A stretch of 64,000 bases of DNA from Rhodoferax sp. (GTDB lineage Bacteria > Pseudomonadota > Gammaproteobacteria > Burkholderiales > Burkholderiaceae_C): positions 186,001 to 250,000 of the forward strand of contig NZ_JAUYQD010000040.1 in assembly GCF_030697375.1 (NCBI RefSeq), written 5' to 3'. This document shows positions 36,756 to 44,990 of the stretch, one piece after another. Numbering within the stretch: position 1 is the stretch's first letter; every line of letters starts with the position of its first letter. The translations under genes were made by a program, and so were the position numbers. Under the pieces are notes generated by a model that was not told the origin of the DNA, did no database searches, and worked only from the letters and a program-made list of their open reading frames with translations.

Positions 36756-36785
36756 TGAAAAAAGGAGCCAAGAACCCGGCTCCTT
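36756..36785 (-). terminator. Intrinsic terminator, minus strand (possibly bidirectional)
   Basis: An eight-base perfect stem AAGGAGCC (36762-36769) / GGCTCCTT (36778-36785) with an eight-base loop is followed on the minus strand by a run of T residues (the A run at 36758-36763 on the plus strand). It lies between the convergent flavoprotein and PEP-CTERM genes and is best placed to stop transcription of the latter. Confidence 0.8.
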
Positions 36786-36832
36786 CATTACAAGGCACAC
36801 TTCAGTTTCGCTGAATGCCGCTTCGTATGCGA

Positions 36833-37699
36833 TCAAGCTCGGCGGGCTTTGCGACGATAGAACGCCAAGCCCCCCAGTCCGAGACCTAGAAGAGCCAGCG
36901 AACTTGGCTCTGGAACGGCGGTGGCACCACGAAGATCGGCCGTGCCCGCAAAGCAAAAATCGCCCACTTGCTGAGCGCCACGGCAACTGTCGGCCTCTGG
37001 ACCGGCAAGGTCAAAAGGATTCAGCACAACGTCGTTTGAAGACGTAGTGACTGCAATATCTGCGTTTGGATTTCCACCAAATGCAGCGATAGAGTTTGTG
37101 TCCAAATAGGCCTCAACCGCAGCATCACCAATACCATCTGCGGAGTTGACAGACACCAGGCCTGAACCAGTGGCACTCAGGGATTGGCCAGTCAAAAGGC
37201 CGGTGGCGTTTTGGTCCGCACCGGGATCGATAGTGTCAACACCTGCGGCACCTGAGAACGTCGCCCACTGGGTCAGCCCCGAGATGAACGCCAGATTAGA
37301 AGTGGAATTTTGGTTTAGCAGATTGCCAGCAGCACTCGACGAATAGTAAACATTGATCGTCGTGCCACCCAAGGAGGCGTAGCTCAACCCGCCACCAATC
37401 GGTGTAAAGGTGCGCGTTGTTGTATGCGTTATATAGTACAGCGCACAGTTGGACGAACCGTCCGCACAATACGAGAGATCGCCATTGACGCTCGTAATAA
37501 GGCCATACGCTGTGGCGGCCTGGCCCACCCCATCGATGTACGTCTGAGCGAGCGTTGCGGTTTCCAAGTGGGTGTTGATTGGATTCGCACCAAGAACACC
37601 AAAATCAATACCCCCGACGACAATGGCCGATGCCGGTGCTGCCATTCCTACCAGCGCTACTGTTGCCGCGACGCCTGCAATTTTCTTCAAAAGTCTCAT
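36833..37699 (-). CDS. PEP-CTERM sorting domain protein (exosortase substrate)
   Basis: The protein has 288 residues. A Sec signal peptide occupies about residues 1-25 (KKIAGVAATVALVGMAAPAS). The C-terminus is the textbook tripartite sorting signal: VPEPSS, a hydrophobic helix (LALLGLGLGGLAFY) and a basic tail (RRKARRA). The middle is Ser/Thr/Asn/Gly-rich and low in charge, as in other surface proteins of this class, with four cysteines (CADGSSNC and CRGAQQVGDFC). Exosortase A at 23-25 kb should process it. Expression appears to depend on the sigma-54 promoter at 37745-37759. AGGAG lies seven bases before the ATG. The specific function is unknown. Confidence 0.92.
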   Translation of the reverse strand: MRLLKKIAGVAATVALVGMAAPASAIVVGGIDFGVLGANPINTHLETATLAQTYIDGVGQAATAYGLITSVNGDLSYCADGSSNCALYYITHTTTRTFTPIGGGLSYASLGGTTINVYYSSSAAGNLLNQNSTSNLAFISGLTQWATFSGAAGVDTIDPGADQNATGLLTGQSLSATGSGLVSVNSADGIGDAAVEAYLDTNSIAAFGGNPNADIAVTTSSNDVVLNPFDLAGPEADSCRGAQQVGDFCFAGTADLRGATAVPEPSSLALLGLGLGGLAFYRRKARRA

Positions 37700-37744
37700 G
37701 ATTTACTCCTAGTTAGGTTCGAAATGAACCGCTAGCCCACGTAG

Positions 37745-37759
37745 GCAAAGTATGTGCCA
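37745..37759 (-). promoter_or_regulatory. Sigma-54 promoter of the PEP-CTERM gene
   Basis: Read on the minus strand the sequence is TGGCACATACTTTGC, matching the -24/-12 consensus TGGCAC-N5-TTGC with exact GG-to-GC spacing. It lies about 45 bases upstream of the ATG of the PEP-CTERM gene, giving a short leader with a good ribosome site. Sigma-54 control of PEP-CTERM genes through the PrsK/PrsR two-component pair is established for exosortase A systems. The regulators are not in this window. Confidence 0.85.
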
Positions 37760-37993
37760 GCCGCAACGTCATCCGTAGAAAAAGTAAAAAATCATTTGAA
37801 AATCAAGTACTTGCAAATTCCATTCTGTTTGCAAAAATATTTTTCCTTGATGCAAAACCCAATCACTGTTAAATAATTCGACAGCGCTGAGCTCAGATTT
37901 TTTTCTTCAGTGGAGATTGACAAATACAGCTATTGCTACATCTGTGATTCTGGTACATAGAATTTAATCAAATGCTGAAAATCACGAAGCTCC

Positions 37994-38785
37994 ATGCAAC
38001 GCATCCAGTTTTTTGAAATTGAGGATCAACACTGGTTGCCTCCTTCCATCAGAAATGGCATTACGGATTTTTTGCAGTTTGCTGTTGAACGCGGTGATCT
38101 GTATAAAAGTTTCGCCAACCGGCTTTCCACGGCTCTGGGTCGAAGCGGGGATACACAAATTATTGACCTCTGCTCCGGCGCAGGCGGTCCTATGAAATCA
38201 TTGTTGAAACACATTCCAGAATTCAACAATGGCAGGATAAAAGTGCATTTAACGGATTACTATCCCAATCTTCCAGCACTGTCCGCACTCGCACGCGCTG
38301 TCCCGGCCGGCTTCACGTATTCCGAGAATGCAGTATCGGCACTGAATGTACCTTCTTCGTTGACAGGATTTCGCACCCTGTTTTCATCTTTCCACCATTT
38401 CAATGAGCGCGATGCCACACGCATATTGCAAGACGCGGTGGAAAAGAAGCGGGGGATCGCCATTGCCGAATCTACGCAAAGACATGCACTGCTGTTGGCG
38501 TACATGCTTCTCACACCTTTCTTGGTGCTGCTCACATCCCCGTTTCAGAGGCCATTTCGCTGGTCCAGACTATTTTGGACCTACGTGCTTCCTATAGTTC
38601 CGCTGGCCGTTGCTTTTGACGGCATCGTTTCTTGCTTGCGAACCTATACCCCCGAAGAATTATTGAAAATGGTGCGAGGGGTTGCTGGCAACGAAAACTA
38701 TGAATGGCAGGCTGGTGTGGAGCGGATTGGGGCACTGCCAATTGGTGTGACCTACTTGATCGGCCTTCCGAAGAAGACGACATGA
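37994..38785 (+). CDS. Class I SAM-dependent methyltransferase-like protein with a membrane segment
   Basis: The protein has 263 residues. The SAM-binding motif I is IIDLCSGAGGPMKSL (near residue 57), followed by VHLTDYYPN at the strand-2 acidic end and TLFSSFHHFN at motif IV, which supports a Rossmann methyltransferase. Unusually, residues about 160-215 are hydrophobic (LLLAYMLLTPFLVLLTS, YVLPIVPLAVAFDGIV), suggesting membrane association inserted late in the fold. The start codon has only a weak GAAG site. The 234 bases between the sigma-54 element and this gene are A+T-rich and I recognise nothing else in them apart from scattered TTGACA-like boxes. The substrate is unknown. Confidence 0.72.
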   Translation: MQRIQFFEIEDQHWLPPSIRNGITDFLQFAVERGDLYKSFANRLSTALGRSGDTQIIDLCSGAGGPMKSLLKHIPEFNNGRIKVHLTDYYPNLPALSALARAVPAGFTYSENAVSALNVPSSLTGFRTLFSSFHHFNERDATRILQDAVEKKRGIAIAESTQRHALLLAYMLLTPFLVLLTSPFQRPFRWSRLFWTYVLPIVPLAVAFDGIVSCLRTYTPEELLKMVRGVAGNENYEWQAGVERIGALPIGVTYLIGLPKKTT

Positions 38786-38870
38786 CGCTTCATACGGATG
38801 CGTCGAACCAGCGGGTTACGCCATCGGACCATATGGCAAACGCACCCCAAATGCAAAAAGACTGCCTGGT

Positions 38871-39182
38871 TTAACGTCGGCTGACCAGCAGCCCCATAAA
38901 CAGCCCCGCGCCCGCGGCAACGCCTATGGCTTTCCATGGATTTTCATGGACATACTCATCCGTTGCATGGCTGGTGTCCTTAACTTTGGCAACTGCTGTT
39001 TGCTGAAGACGCACCAGATCGGCTTTCGCTTGACTCATTTGGGTTTGCACCCGGCCGCGGATGTTTGCAGCCCCATCACTTGCTTGATTTGAAGTGACAC
39101 GTAGCAGCTCCTCCGCATCTTCAATAACCACCCGCAGGTCGTTCAATAGTTTGCTCTTATTGATTTCGGTCATGTCATTCAT
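38871..39182 (-). CDS. DUF883 family protein (ElaB/YqjD-like)
   Basis: The protein has 103 residues. The N-terminal helical part (LLNDLRVVIEDAEELLRVTS) is followed by a heptad-rich amphipathic region and the family's C-terminal signature YVHENPWKAIGVAAGAGLFM, ending in LLVSRR. This is the ElaB/YgaM/YqjD architecture: a tail-anchored inner-membrane protein whose homologues bind ribosomes in stationary phase. GGAG lies seven bases before the ATG at 39182. It is convergent with the methyltransferase gene and divergent from the glycogen operon. Confidence 0.9.
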   Translation of the reverse strand: MNDMTEINKSKLLNDLRVVIEDAEELLRVTSNQASDGAANIRGRVQTQMSQAKADLVRLQQTAVAKVKDTSHATDEYVHENPWKAIGVAAGAGLFMGLLVSRR

Positions 39183-39330
39183 GGTGAATCTCCGTGGTGT
39201 TAAAACGCTTTTTTGATGCTAAAGCGGACCCCACTTTTCATCTTGACAAAAATCACAGCCAAGAACCGAGTTGTATAGAGCAATACCCTGTCCCTTCGGA
39301 GGAGTACGCAGTGCAGGCAATTTTTCCTCG

Positions 39331-39359
39331 TTGACATTCGGCACTTGACTCCACATACT
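39331..39359 (+). promoter_or_regulatory. Candidate sigma-70 promoter before glgB
   Basis: TTGACA at 39331-39336 and CATACT at 39354-39359 are separated by exactly 17 bases. The predicted transcription start would fall only about four bases before the glgB ATG at 39370, implying a nearly leaderless message, which makes the assignment doubtful. No better pair is obvious in the 187-base gap. Confidence 0.3.
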
Positions 39360-39369
39360 TTGGCGTGTT

Positions 39370-41280
39370 ATGTCTTCAAACCCAGTTGATTTGCAGTGCG
39401 ATGAGCCTTGGCTTGGCGAGACCGATCTCTGGCTGCTGGCGCAGGGGAGGCATCTGCGCCCTTGGGAAAAATTAGGTGCACATCCATGCAGACGCGGTGG
39501 TTTGACAGGGACCGCATTTGCGGTATGGGCGCCCAATGCACTACAGGTGTCCGTGGTGGGTGACTTCAACCAGTGGCAATGGGTGCAGCATGCCATGCGC
39601 CGCCACCCCCACAGTGGTATGTGGGAGGTCTTTGTGCCGGGTGTTTCTGAAGGTGCACTCTATAAGTTTGCGGTGCTCGGTTGCAATGGCGTACGTATTC
39701 TGAAATCCGACCCCTATGCCCTGCGCACGGAACATGGGGCCGGAAGGGCTTGCATGGTGACGAAACTGCCCGAACCGGTTGACCGTGCGTCCAGCCCAAA
39801 GGCAAGGCACTCGGGACTGAATACACCGTTGGCCATCTATGAAGTACACCTAGGTTCATGGCGACGCCCCGATGGCCAATTGCCGGACTGGGATTACTTG
39901 GCCCAAACTCTGTTGCCCTACGTTGCAGATCTGGGTTTTACCCACATCGAGCTCCTGCCGGTCAACGAACATCCTTTTTATGGTTCCTGGGGTTATCAAC
40001 CTACAGGACTCTATGCACCAAGTGCACGCTACGGCCCCCCGGAAACATTTCGCCGCTTTATTGCCAGTGCACATGGTGCCGGATTGCAGGTTTTTCTGGA
40101 CTGGGTGCCCGCGCACTTCCCCAGCGATGCCCATGCCCTGGCGCACTTTGACGGCAGCGCCCAATTTGAACATGCGGACCCGCGTGAAGGTTTTCATCGC
40201 GACTGGAATACCCTCGTCTACAACTATGGCTGCAACGAAGTTCGCAATTTCCTGGTCGGCAATGCCTTATTTTGGGTCGAGCAATACGGCATTGACGGAT
40301 TGCGGGTGGATGCCGTTGCATCCATGCTGTACCGCGACTACAGCCGTCCCGAAGGCGAATGGGTTCCGAATCAGGACGGGGGGCGGGAAAACTATGAGGC
40401 CATAGCGTTCCTGCGCGAGGTCAATCAGGTACTGGGACGTGAAGCGCCCGGCTCAATCACAGTGGCCGAAGAATCAACTGCCTATCCTGGTGTTACAGCC
40501 CCCCCGTGGAGCGGAGGGCTGGGCTTTAACTACAAATGGAATCTTGGCTGGATGCACGACACTTTGGCCTATTTTGCATTGGATCCAATTCACCGGGCGC
40601 ACCACCATGACCGCATCAGTTTCGCCTTGATGTATGCCTATAGTGAACACTTTGTACTGGCACTGTCCCACGATGAAGTCGTGCACGGCAAAGGGTCCCT
40701 CTACGGCAAGATGTGGGGCGACGCGTGGCAAAAAAAAGCCAATCTGCGCGCCCTGTACGCACTGATGTATGCGCATCCAGGCCGAAAACTCCTATTCATG
40801 GGGGCTGAATTCGCACAAATCCGAGAGTGGAACCACGACGCCGAACTTGACTGGCACTTGCTGCAAGACCCTGGCCACGCAGGCGTACAACGGCTGGTAC
40901 GCGATCTCAACCACCTGTATTGCCAACGCCCTGCCTTGCATGCGCGTGACGATGAGCCAGGTGGATTTGCTTGGATTGACGTGCAAGACAAGTCGCAGTC
41001 AGTGTTCAGTTTTGTGCGGCAGGGCCACGAAAGTGCGCACCAAATCGTGGCCATTTGCAATATGACTCCGGTGGTACGCCATGGCTACCGTTTGGGTGTG
41101 CCTCAAGGCGGTGCCTGGAAAGAAGTGCTGAACACCGACTCGGCCCACTATGGTGGTAGCGAAGTAGGCAATTTTGGCAAAGTCGTAAGCGACCCTGTCC
41201 CGCGCCATGGGCATGCAAACTCGGTCGTATTGAGCCTGCCACCTTTGGGAGTCCTTTGGCTTGAGCCGGAGGCCCCATGA
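39370..41280 (+). CDS. glgB: 1,4-alpha-glucan branching enzyme
   Basis: The protein has 636 residues. An N-terminal CBM48 domain (AVWAPNALQVSVVGDFNQW) precedes a GH13 barrel with GIDGLRVDAVASMLYRDY (nucleophile Asp), SITVAEESTAYPG (acid/base Glu) and LSHDEVVHGKGSL (third Asp), all branching-enzyme motifs. It forms alpha-1,6 branches in glycogen. It is the first gene of the glg operon. The initiator ATG at 39370 is the only reasonable one because the conserved start of the protein (DLWLLAQGRHLRPWEKLGAH) follows closely; no clear ribosome site is seen. Its stop overlaps the glgX start by four bases. Confidence 0.96.
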   Translation: MSSNPVDLQCDEPWLGETDLWLLAQGRHLRPWEKLGAHPCRRGGLTGTAFAVWAPNALQVSVVGDFNQWQWVQHAMRRHPHSGMWEVFVPGVSEGALYKFAVLGCNGVRILKSDPYALRTEHGAGRACMVTKLPEPVDRASSPKARHSGLNTPLAIYEVHLGSWRRPDGQLPDWDYLAQTLLPYVADLGFTHIELLPVNEHPFYGSWGYQPTGLYAPSARYGPPETFRRFIASAHGAGLQVFLDWVPAHFPSDAHALAHFDGSAQFEHADPREGFHRDWNTLVYNYGCNEVRNFLVGNALFWVEQYGIDGLRVDAVASMLYRDYSRPEGEWVPNQDGGRENYEAIAFLREVNQVLGREAPGSITVAEESTAYPGVTAPPWSGGLGFNYKWNLGWMHDTLAYFALDPIHRAHHHDRISFALMYAYSEHFVLALSHDEVVHGKGSLYGKMWGDAWQKKANLRALYALMYAHPGRKLLFMGAEFAQIREWNHDAELDWHLLQDPGHAGVQRLVRDLNHLYCQRPALHARDDEPGGFAWIDVQDKSQSVFSFVRQGHESAHQIVAICNMTPVVRHGYRLGVPQGGAWKEVLNTDSAHYGGSEVGNFGKVVSDPVPRHGHANSVVLSLPPLGVLWLEPEAP

Positions 41281-43427
41281 ACAAACAACTCCGCACAGCG
41301 GCCCCCCTTTTATCGTGCATGCCGGGTCGATCTTGGCCCATGGGAGCCAGTTGCATGTCCCTGGAAGGGCGCATGGGCGTTAATTTTTCGGTTTTCTCCC
41401 GCCATGCCGAGCGCATCGACGTGTGTTTATATGACGCACAGGGTTTGCGCGAAACTGCCCGCTTCGCCCTGCCGGCATGCACCAACGGCATCTGGCACGG
41501 TTTCATCGCAGGCTTGCGCGAAGGCCAACTCTACGGACTGCGTGCGCACGGGCCCTACCAGCCCACACAGTGTCAACGCTTCAACCCCGCCAAGTTGCTG
41601 ATCGACCCCTTCTCGCGCGCCCTGGTGGGGAACACCGCCCTCTTGTCGCTTGAGTGTGATTACCAGGCAACGCCCGCCCCCCCTTCGGACATGCAAGAGG
41701 CGCTGGCAGATCCCCTAGACAATGCACCACGCATTCCCAAATCCAAAGTTCTGGACCTGACGCGGGAACTGCAAAATGGTGCCGCCATCACACCGAGCCC
41801 CCGTGTGCCCTGGGTGCATACTGTTTTGTATGAAGCACACGTCAAAGGCCTCACCCAGCGCCATCCGCAGGTACCAGCTCCATTGCGTGGAAGCTTTGCA
41901 GGATTGGTCAGCCCGGCCATGCTGGCCCACTACCAGCGGCTTGGCATCACCACACTGTGCCTGTTGCCGGTGCATCTGCACCTCACCGAAGCACATTTGC
42001 TCAAAAAGGGTTTGCGCAATTTTTGGGGCTACAACACTTTGGGTTTCTTCATTCCAGAACCCTCGTATGCCAGCGGCCACTATGCGGATGAACGCACGGA
42101 GTTCCGCCACATGGTGGACCAGTTGCACCGGCACGGGCTGGAGGTGGTGTTGGACGTGGTGTTCAACCACAGCGCCGAGAGCGATGCCCTTGGCCCCACA
42201 CTCAGCTGGCGCGGACTGGACAATGCCAGCTGGTACGCACTGGACCCAGAGGGGCGCTACCTCAACCACAGTGGCTGCGGCAACAGCTTGAATCTGGCCC
42301 AGCCCTGCGCTATTCAGCTGGTGATGGACAGCCTGCGGTGGTGGGTACAGGCCTTTGGTGTGGATGGATTTCGTTTTGACCTGGCCACCGCCTTGGGTCG
42401 CGATCCACTATTGCAGCACCACTTTCACCCCATGTCGGGCCTACTCACGGCCATAGGGCAGGACCCAGTTTTGGCGGGAGTCAAACTCATTTCCGAGCCT
42501 TGGGACATGGGCCCCAGAGGCTACCAATTGGGGCAATTTCCTGCGGGGTGGCATGAGTGGAATGACCGCTTTCGGGACACGACCCGGGCTTTTTGGCTGG
42601 GTTTTGAGAGTTCTTGCGGCGAATTCGCACGCCGACTCACAGGTTCCAGCGATCAGTTTCACCATGACGGACGCAGCCCCCTGTCCAGCATCAACCTCAT
42701 CACCACCCACGATGGAATGACGCTGACCGACCTGACCTCCTATGGCCACAAGCACAACACAGCCAATGGGGAGGACAACCGCGACGGTCCTCAACATGAC
42801 CTCAGTGCCAATGCCGGTATCGAAGGTCCAACGCAAGACCACTCCGTGCTGATGTTGCGTGGCCAATGGCGGCGCGCATTGTTGGCGACCTTATTCTGTG
42901 CCCAGGGTGTGCCGCAGTTGCTGGCGGGCGACGAAATGGGGCATTCGCAACAAGGCAATAACAATGCCTACTGCCAGGACAACGAAATCAGTTGGCTGAA
43001 CTGGCAGGTGGCCGACCAGCATCTGACCGACTTTGTTGCACAACTGATTCACCTGCGCCGGGCGCATGCAGCGCTTCGCCATGCGCACTGGTTCACCGGT
43101 GGCACCGACATGGCGTGGAGGAACCCGGATGGAAGCGGTCTGACCGTCACGGAATGGGACGCGCCGGAATTGCGCAGTTTTGCCTGCCTGATCGAGGTTG
43201 CCAATGGCGACGCTCACCCCACCGAGCGGTGGCTTATGGCGTTTCACGCCACAGACCAGCCGCAGGCATTTGCACTGCCCCCGGGCCCGTGGTTGCATGT
43301 GCTGGACAGTGCTACGGCCATGGTGCGATCCCAAACACAATGGGCATCTCTCAACGCCTGCGTGGATGCCATCACACTCACAGCCTTCACGGTTGTTGCC
43401 CTGGTCCAATCCCCGATCACGCCATGA
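41277..43427 (+). CDS. glgX: Glycogen debranching enzyme (isoamylase type)
   Basis: The protein has 716 residues. A CBM48-like N-terminus is followed by a GH13 domain with the segments FWGYNTLGFFIPEPSYAS, VDGFRFDLATALGRD (nucleophile), VKLISEPWDMGP (acid/base) and NLITTHDGMTLTDLTSY (third acid), diagnostic of GlgX/isoamylase. It hydrolyses alpha-1,6 branches left after phosphorylase action. It starts in an ATGA overlap with glgB and ends in another with malQ, so the three are translationally coupled. The region around PQVPAPLRGSFAGLVSP, before the barrel, is normal for the family. Confidence 0.95.
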   Translation: MNKQLRTAAPLLSCMPGRSWPMGASCMSLEGRMGVNFSVFSRHAERIDVCLYDAQGLRETARFALPACTNGIWHGFIAGLREGQLYGLRAHGPYQPTQCQRFNPAKLLIDPFSRALVGNTALLSLECDYQATPAPPSDMQEALADPLDNAPRIPKSKVLDLTRELQNGAAITPSPRVPWVHTVLYEAHVKGLTQRHPQVPAPLRGSFAGLVSPAMLAHYQRLGITTLCLLPVHLHLTEAHLLKKGLRNFWGYNTLGFFIPEPSYASGHYADERTEFRHMVDQLHRHGLEVVLDVVFNHSAESDALGPTLSWRGLDNASWYALDPEGRYLNHSGCGNSLNLAQPCAIQLVMDSLRWWVQAFGVDGFRFDLATALGRDPLLQHHFHPMSGLLTAIGQDPVLAGVKLISEPWDMGPRGYQLGQFPAGWHEWNDRFRDTTRAFWLGFESSCGEFARRLTGSSDQFHHDGRSPLSSINLITTHDGMTLTDLTSYGHKHNTANGEDNRDGPQHDLSANAGIEGPTQDHSVLMLRGQWRRALLATLFCAQGVPQLLAGDEMGHSQQGNNNAYCQDNEISWLNWQVADQHLTDFVAQLIHLRRAHAALRHAHWFTGGTDMAWRNPDGSGLTVTEWDAPELRSFACLIEVANGDAHPTERWLMAFHATDQPQAFALPPGPWLHVLDSATAMVRSQTQWASLNACVDAITLTAFTVVALVQSPITP

Positions 43428-44959
43428 ACCTTGCACAACACCCTGTTTTATCGCACCGCAACAGTGGCGTCCTATTGCATCTCACCTCACTGCCGGGTGC
43501 GCATGGTTCGGGTGACTTGGGGGCCAACGCCTACCATTTTGTGGATTGGCTGGTGTCCGCCAAGCAGCGCCTGTGGCAGATATTGCCCCTCTCGCCGGTG
43601 GGTTCAGCTTACTCGCCGTACCACAGCCCTTCTACTTTTGCCGGCAACCCACTGCTGGTGGACCTGGATGAATTGGTGCGCCATGGCTGGCTCTCACCCC
43701 GCACCCATGAAGAAATTGATACCAACCGCTGCAACTTTGAATGCGTAGCGCCCTACCGAATGGAACGCTTGCAAGAAGCGTGGCGAGGTTTCCTGCAAAA
43801 GGTGCAGAAAGCTGAATGGATGGAGTTTGAGCGCTTTCGAGCACAGCAGGCGCACTGGCTGGAAGGCTACGCCCTGTTCATGGCATTGGAGGCGCACCAT
43901 GGCGCACCCTGGACCCATTGGCCCGCGCCAATGGCGCAATGCGACCCTGGCGCACTCGCTGAAGCAGCCGACCACTTGGCGGACCGGCTGGGGTTCTTTA
44001 GCTTCATCCAATGGCGTTTTAGCGTCCAGTGGAAGCGTCTGCGCCAATATGCCCACACCCACGGCATTTCCATCGTCGGGGATGCGCCCATTTTTGTCGC
44101 GCACCACAGTGCGGACGTGTGGGCCAACACAGAACAATTTCACCTGGACCCACAGGGCGAACCCACCGTGGTGGCAGGCGTTCCCCCGGACTATTTCAGT
44201 GCCACCGGCCAGCGCTGGGGCAATCCCTTGTACCGCTGGGACGCCATGGCGAAAGACGGATTTGACTGGTGGAAGGCCAGATTAGCGCATCTGCTGGAGA
44301 TGGTGGACGTGGTACGGCTGGACCACTTTCGCGGATTCGACTCCTATTGGGAGATCCCTGCCAGCGAACCCACGGCGGTCGCGGGTCACTGGCGACCAGG
44401 GCCGGGCCAAGCGTTGTTTGATGAACTCGCCGCGGCTCAGGGCCCCCAAACCACGACACAGCATTTGCCGATCATTGCCGAAGACCTGGGAGACATTACC
44501 CCTTCGGTTACCGCATTGCGGCAGGCTTGCGGGTTTCCGGGCATGCGTGTGCTGCAATTTGCTTTTGGTGACAACAGCACCAACCCCTACCTGCCCCACA
44601 ATTTTGAGGCCCAAACGGTGGCCTACACCGGCACCCATGACAACGACACGGCGCTGGGCTGGTGGCAGGCCGCAAGCCCGTCGGAACGGCAAGCGGCGCG
44701 CTGCTATCTTGGTCCGCAGGTAGACACCGAAATCCATTGGGCCATGATGCAGGCCCTGTCGCAATCGAAGGCCGACACGGTGGTCTTTCCCTTCCAGGAT
44801 GTACTGGGGCTGGACAGCAAACACCGCATGAATACACCCGGTGTGGCACAGGGGTGCTGGCAATGGCGTTTTGACTGGGGCCAGGTCCAGGACGAACCGG
44901 CACGGCGTCTGGCTGCGATGACCAGCGCACACGGACGCAACCGTCGCATGCAAGTCTGA
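43424..44959 (+). CDS. malQ: 4-alpha-glucanotransferase (amylomaltase)
   Basis: The protein has 511 residues from the ATG at 43424, which overlaps the glgX stop. It belongs to GH77: SGVLLHLTSLPGAHGSGDLG is the N-terminal signature, VVRLDHFRGFDSYWEIP holds the nucleophile Asp, IIAEDLGDITPSV the acid/base Glu and YTGTHDNDTALGWW the third Asp. It disproportionates maltooligosaccharides, recycling short chains released by GlgX and GlgP. Its presence between glgX and glgC is typical of betaproteobacterial glycogen operons. The downstream gap to glgC is 31 bases and carries a ribosome site but no terminator. Confidence 0.95.
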   Translation: MNLAQHPVLSHRNSGVLLHLTSLPGAHGSGDLGANAYHFVDWLVSAKQRLWQILPLSPVGSAYSPYHSPSTFAGNPLLVDLDELVRHGWLSPRTHEEIDTNRCNFECVAPYRMERLQEAWRGFLQKVQKAEWMEFERFRAQQAHWLEGYALFMALEAHHGAPWTHWPAPMAQCDPGALAEAADHLADRLGFFSFIQWRFSVQWKRLRQYAHTHGISIVGDAPIFVAHHSADVWANTEQFHLDPQGEPTVVAGVPPDYFSATGQRWGNPLYRWDAMAKDGFDWWKARLAHLLEMVDVVRLDHFRGFDSYWEIPASEPTAVAGHWRPGPGQALFDELAAAQGPQTTTQHLPIIAEDLGDITPSVTALRQACGFPGMRVLQFAFGDNSTNPYLPHNFEAQTVAYTGTHDNDTALGWWQAASPSERQAARCYLGPQVDTEIHWAMMQALSQSKADTVVFPFQDVLGLDSKHRMNTPGVAQGCWQWRFDWGQVQDEPARRLAAMTSAHGRNRRMQV

Positions 44960-44990
44960 TTTTTACCCCCCTATTTTGGAAAGGCTTCTC

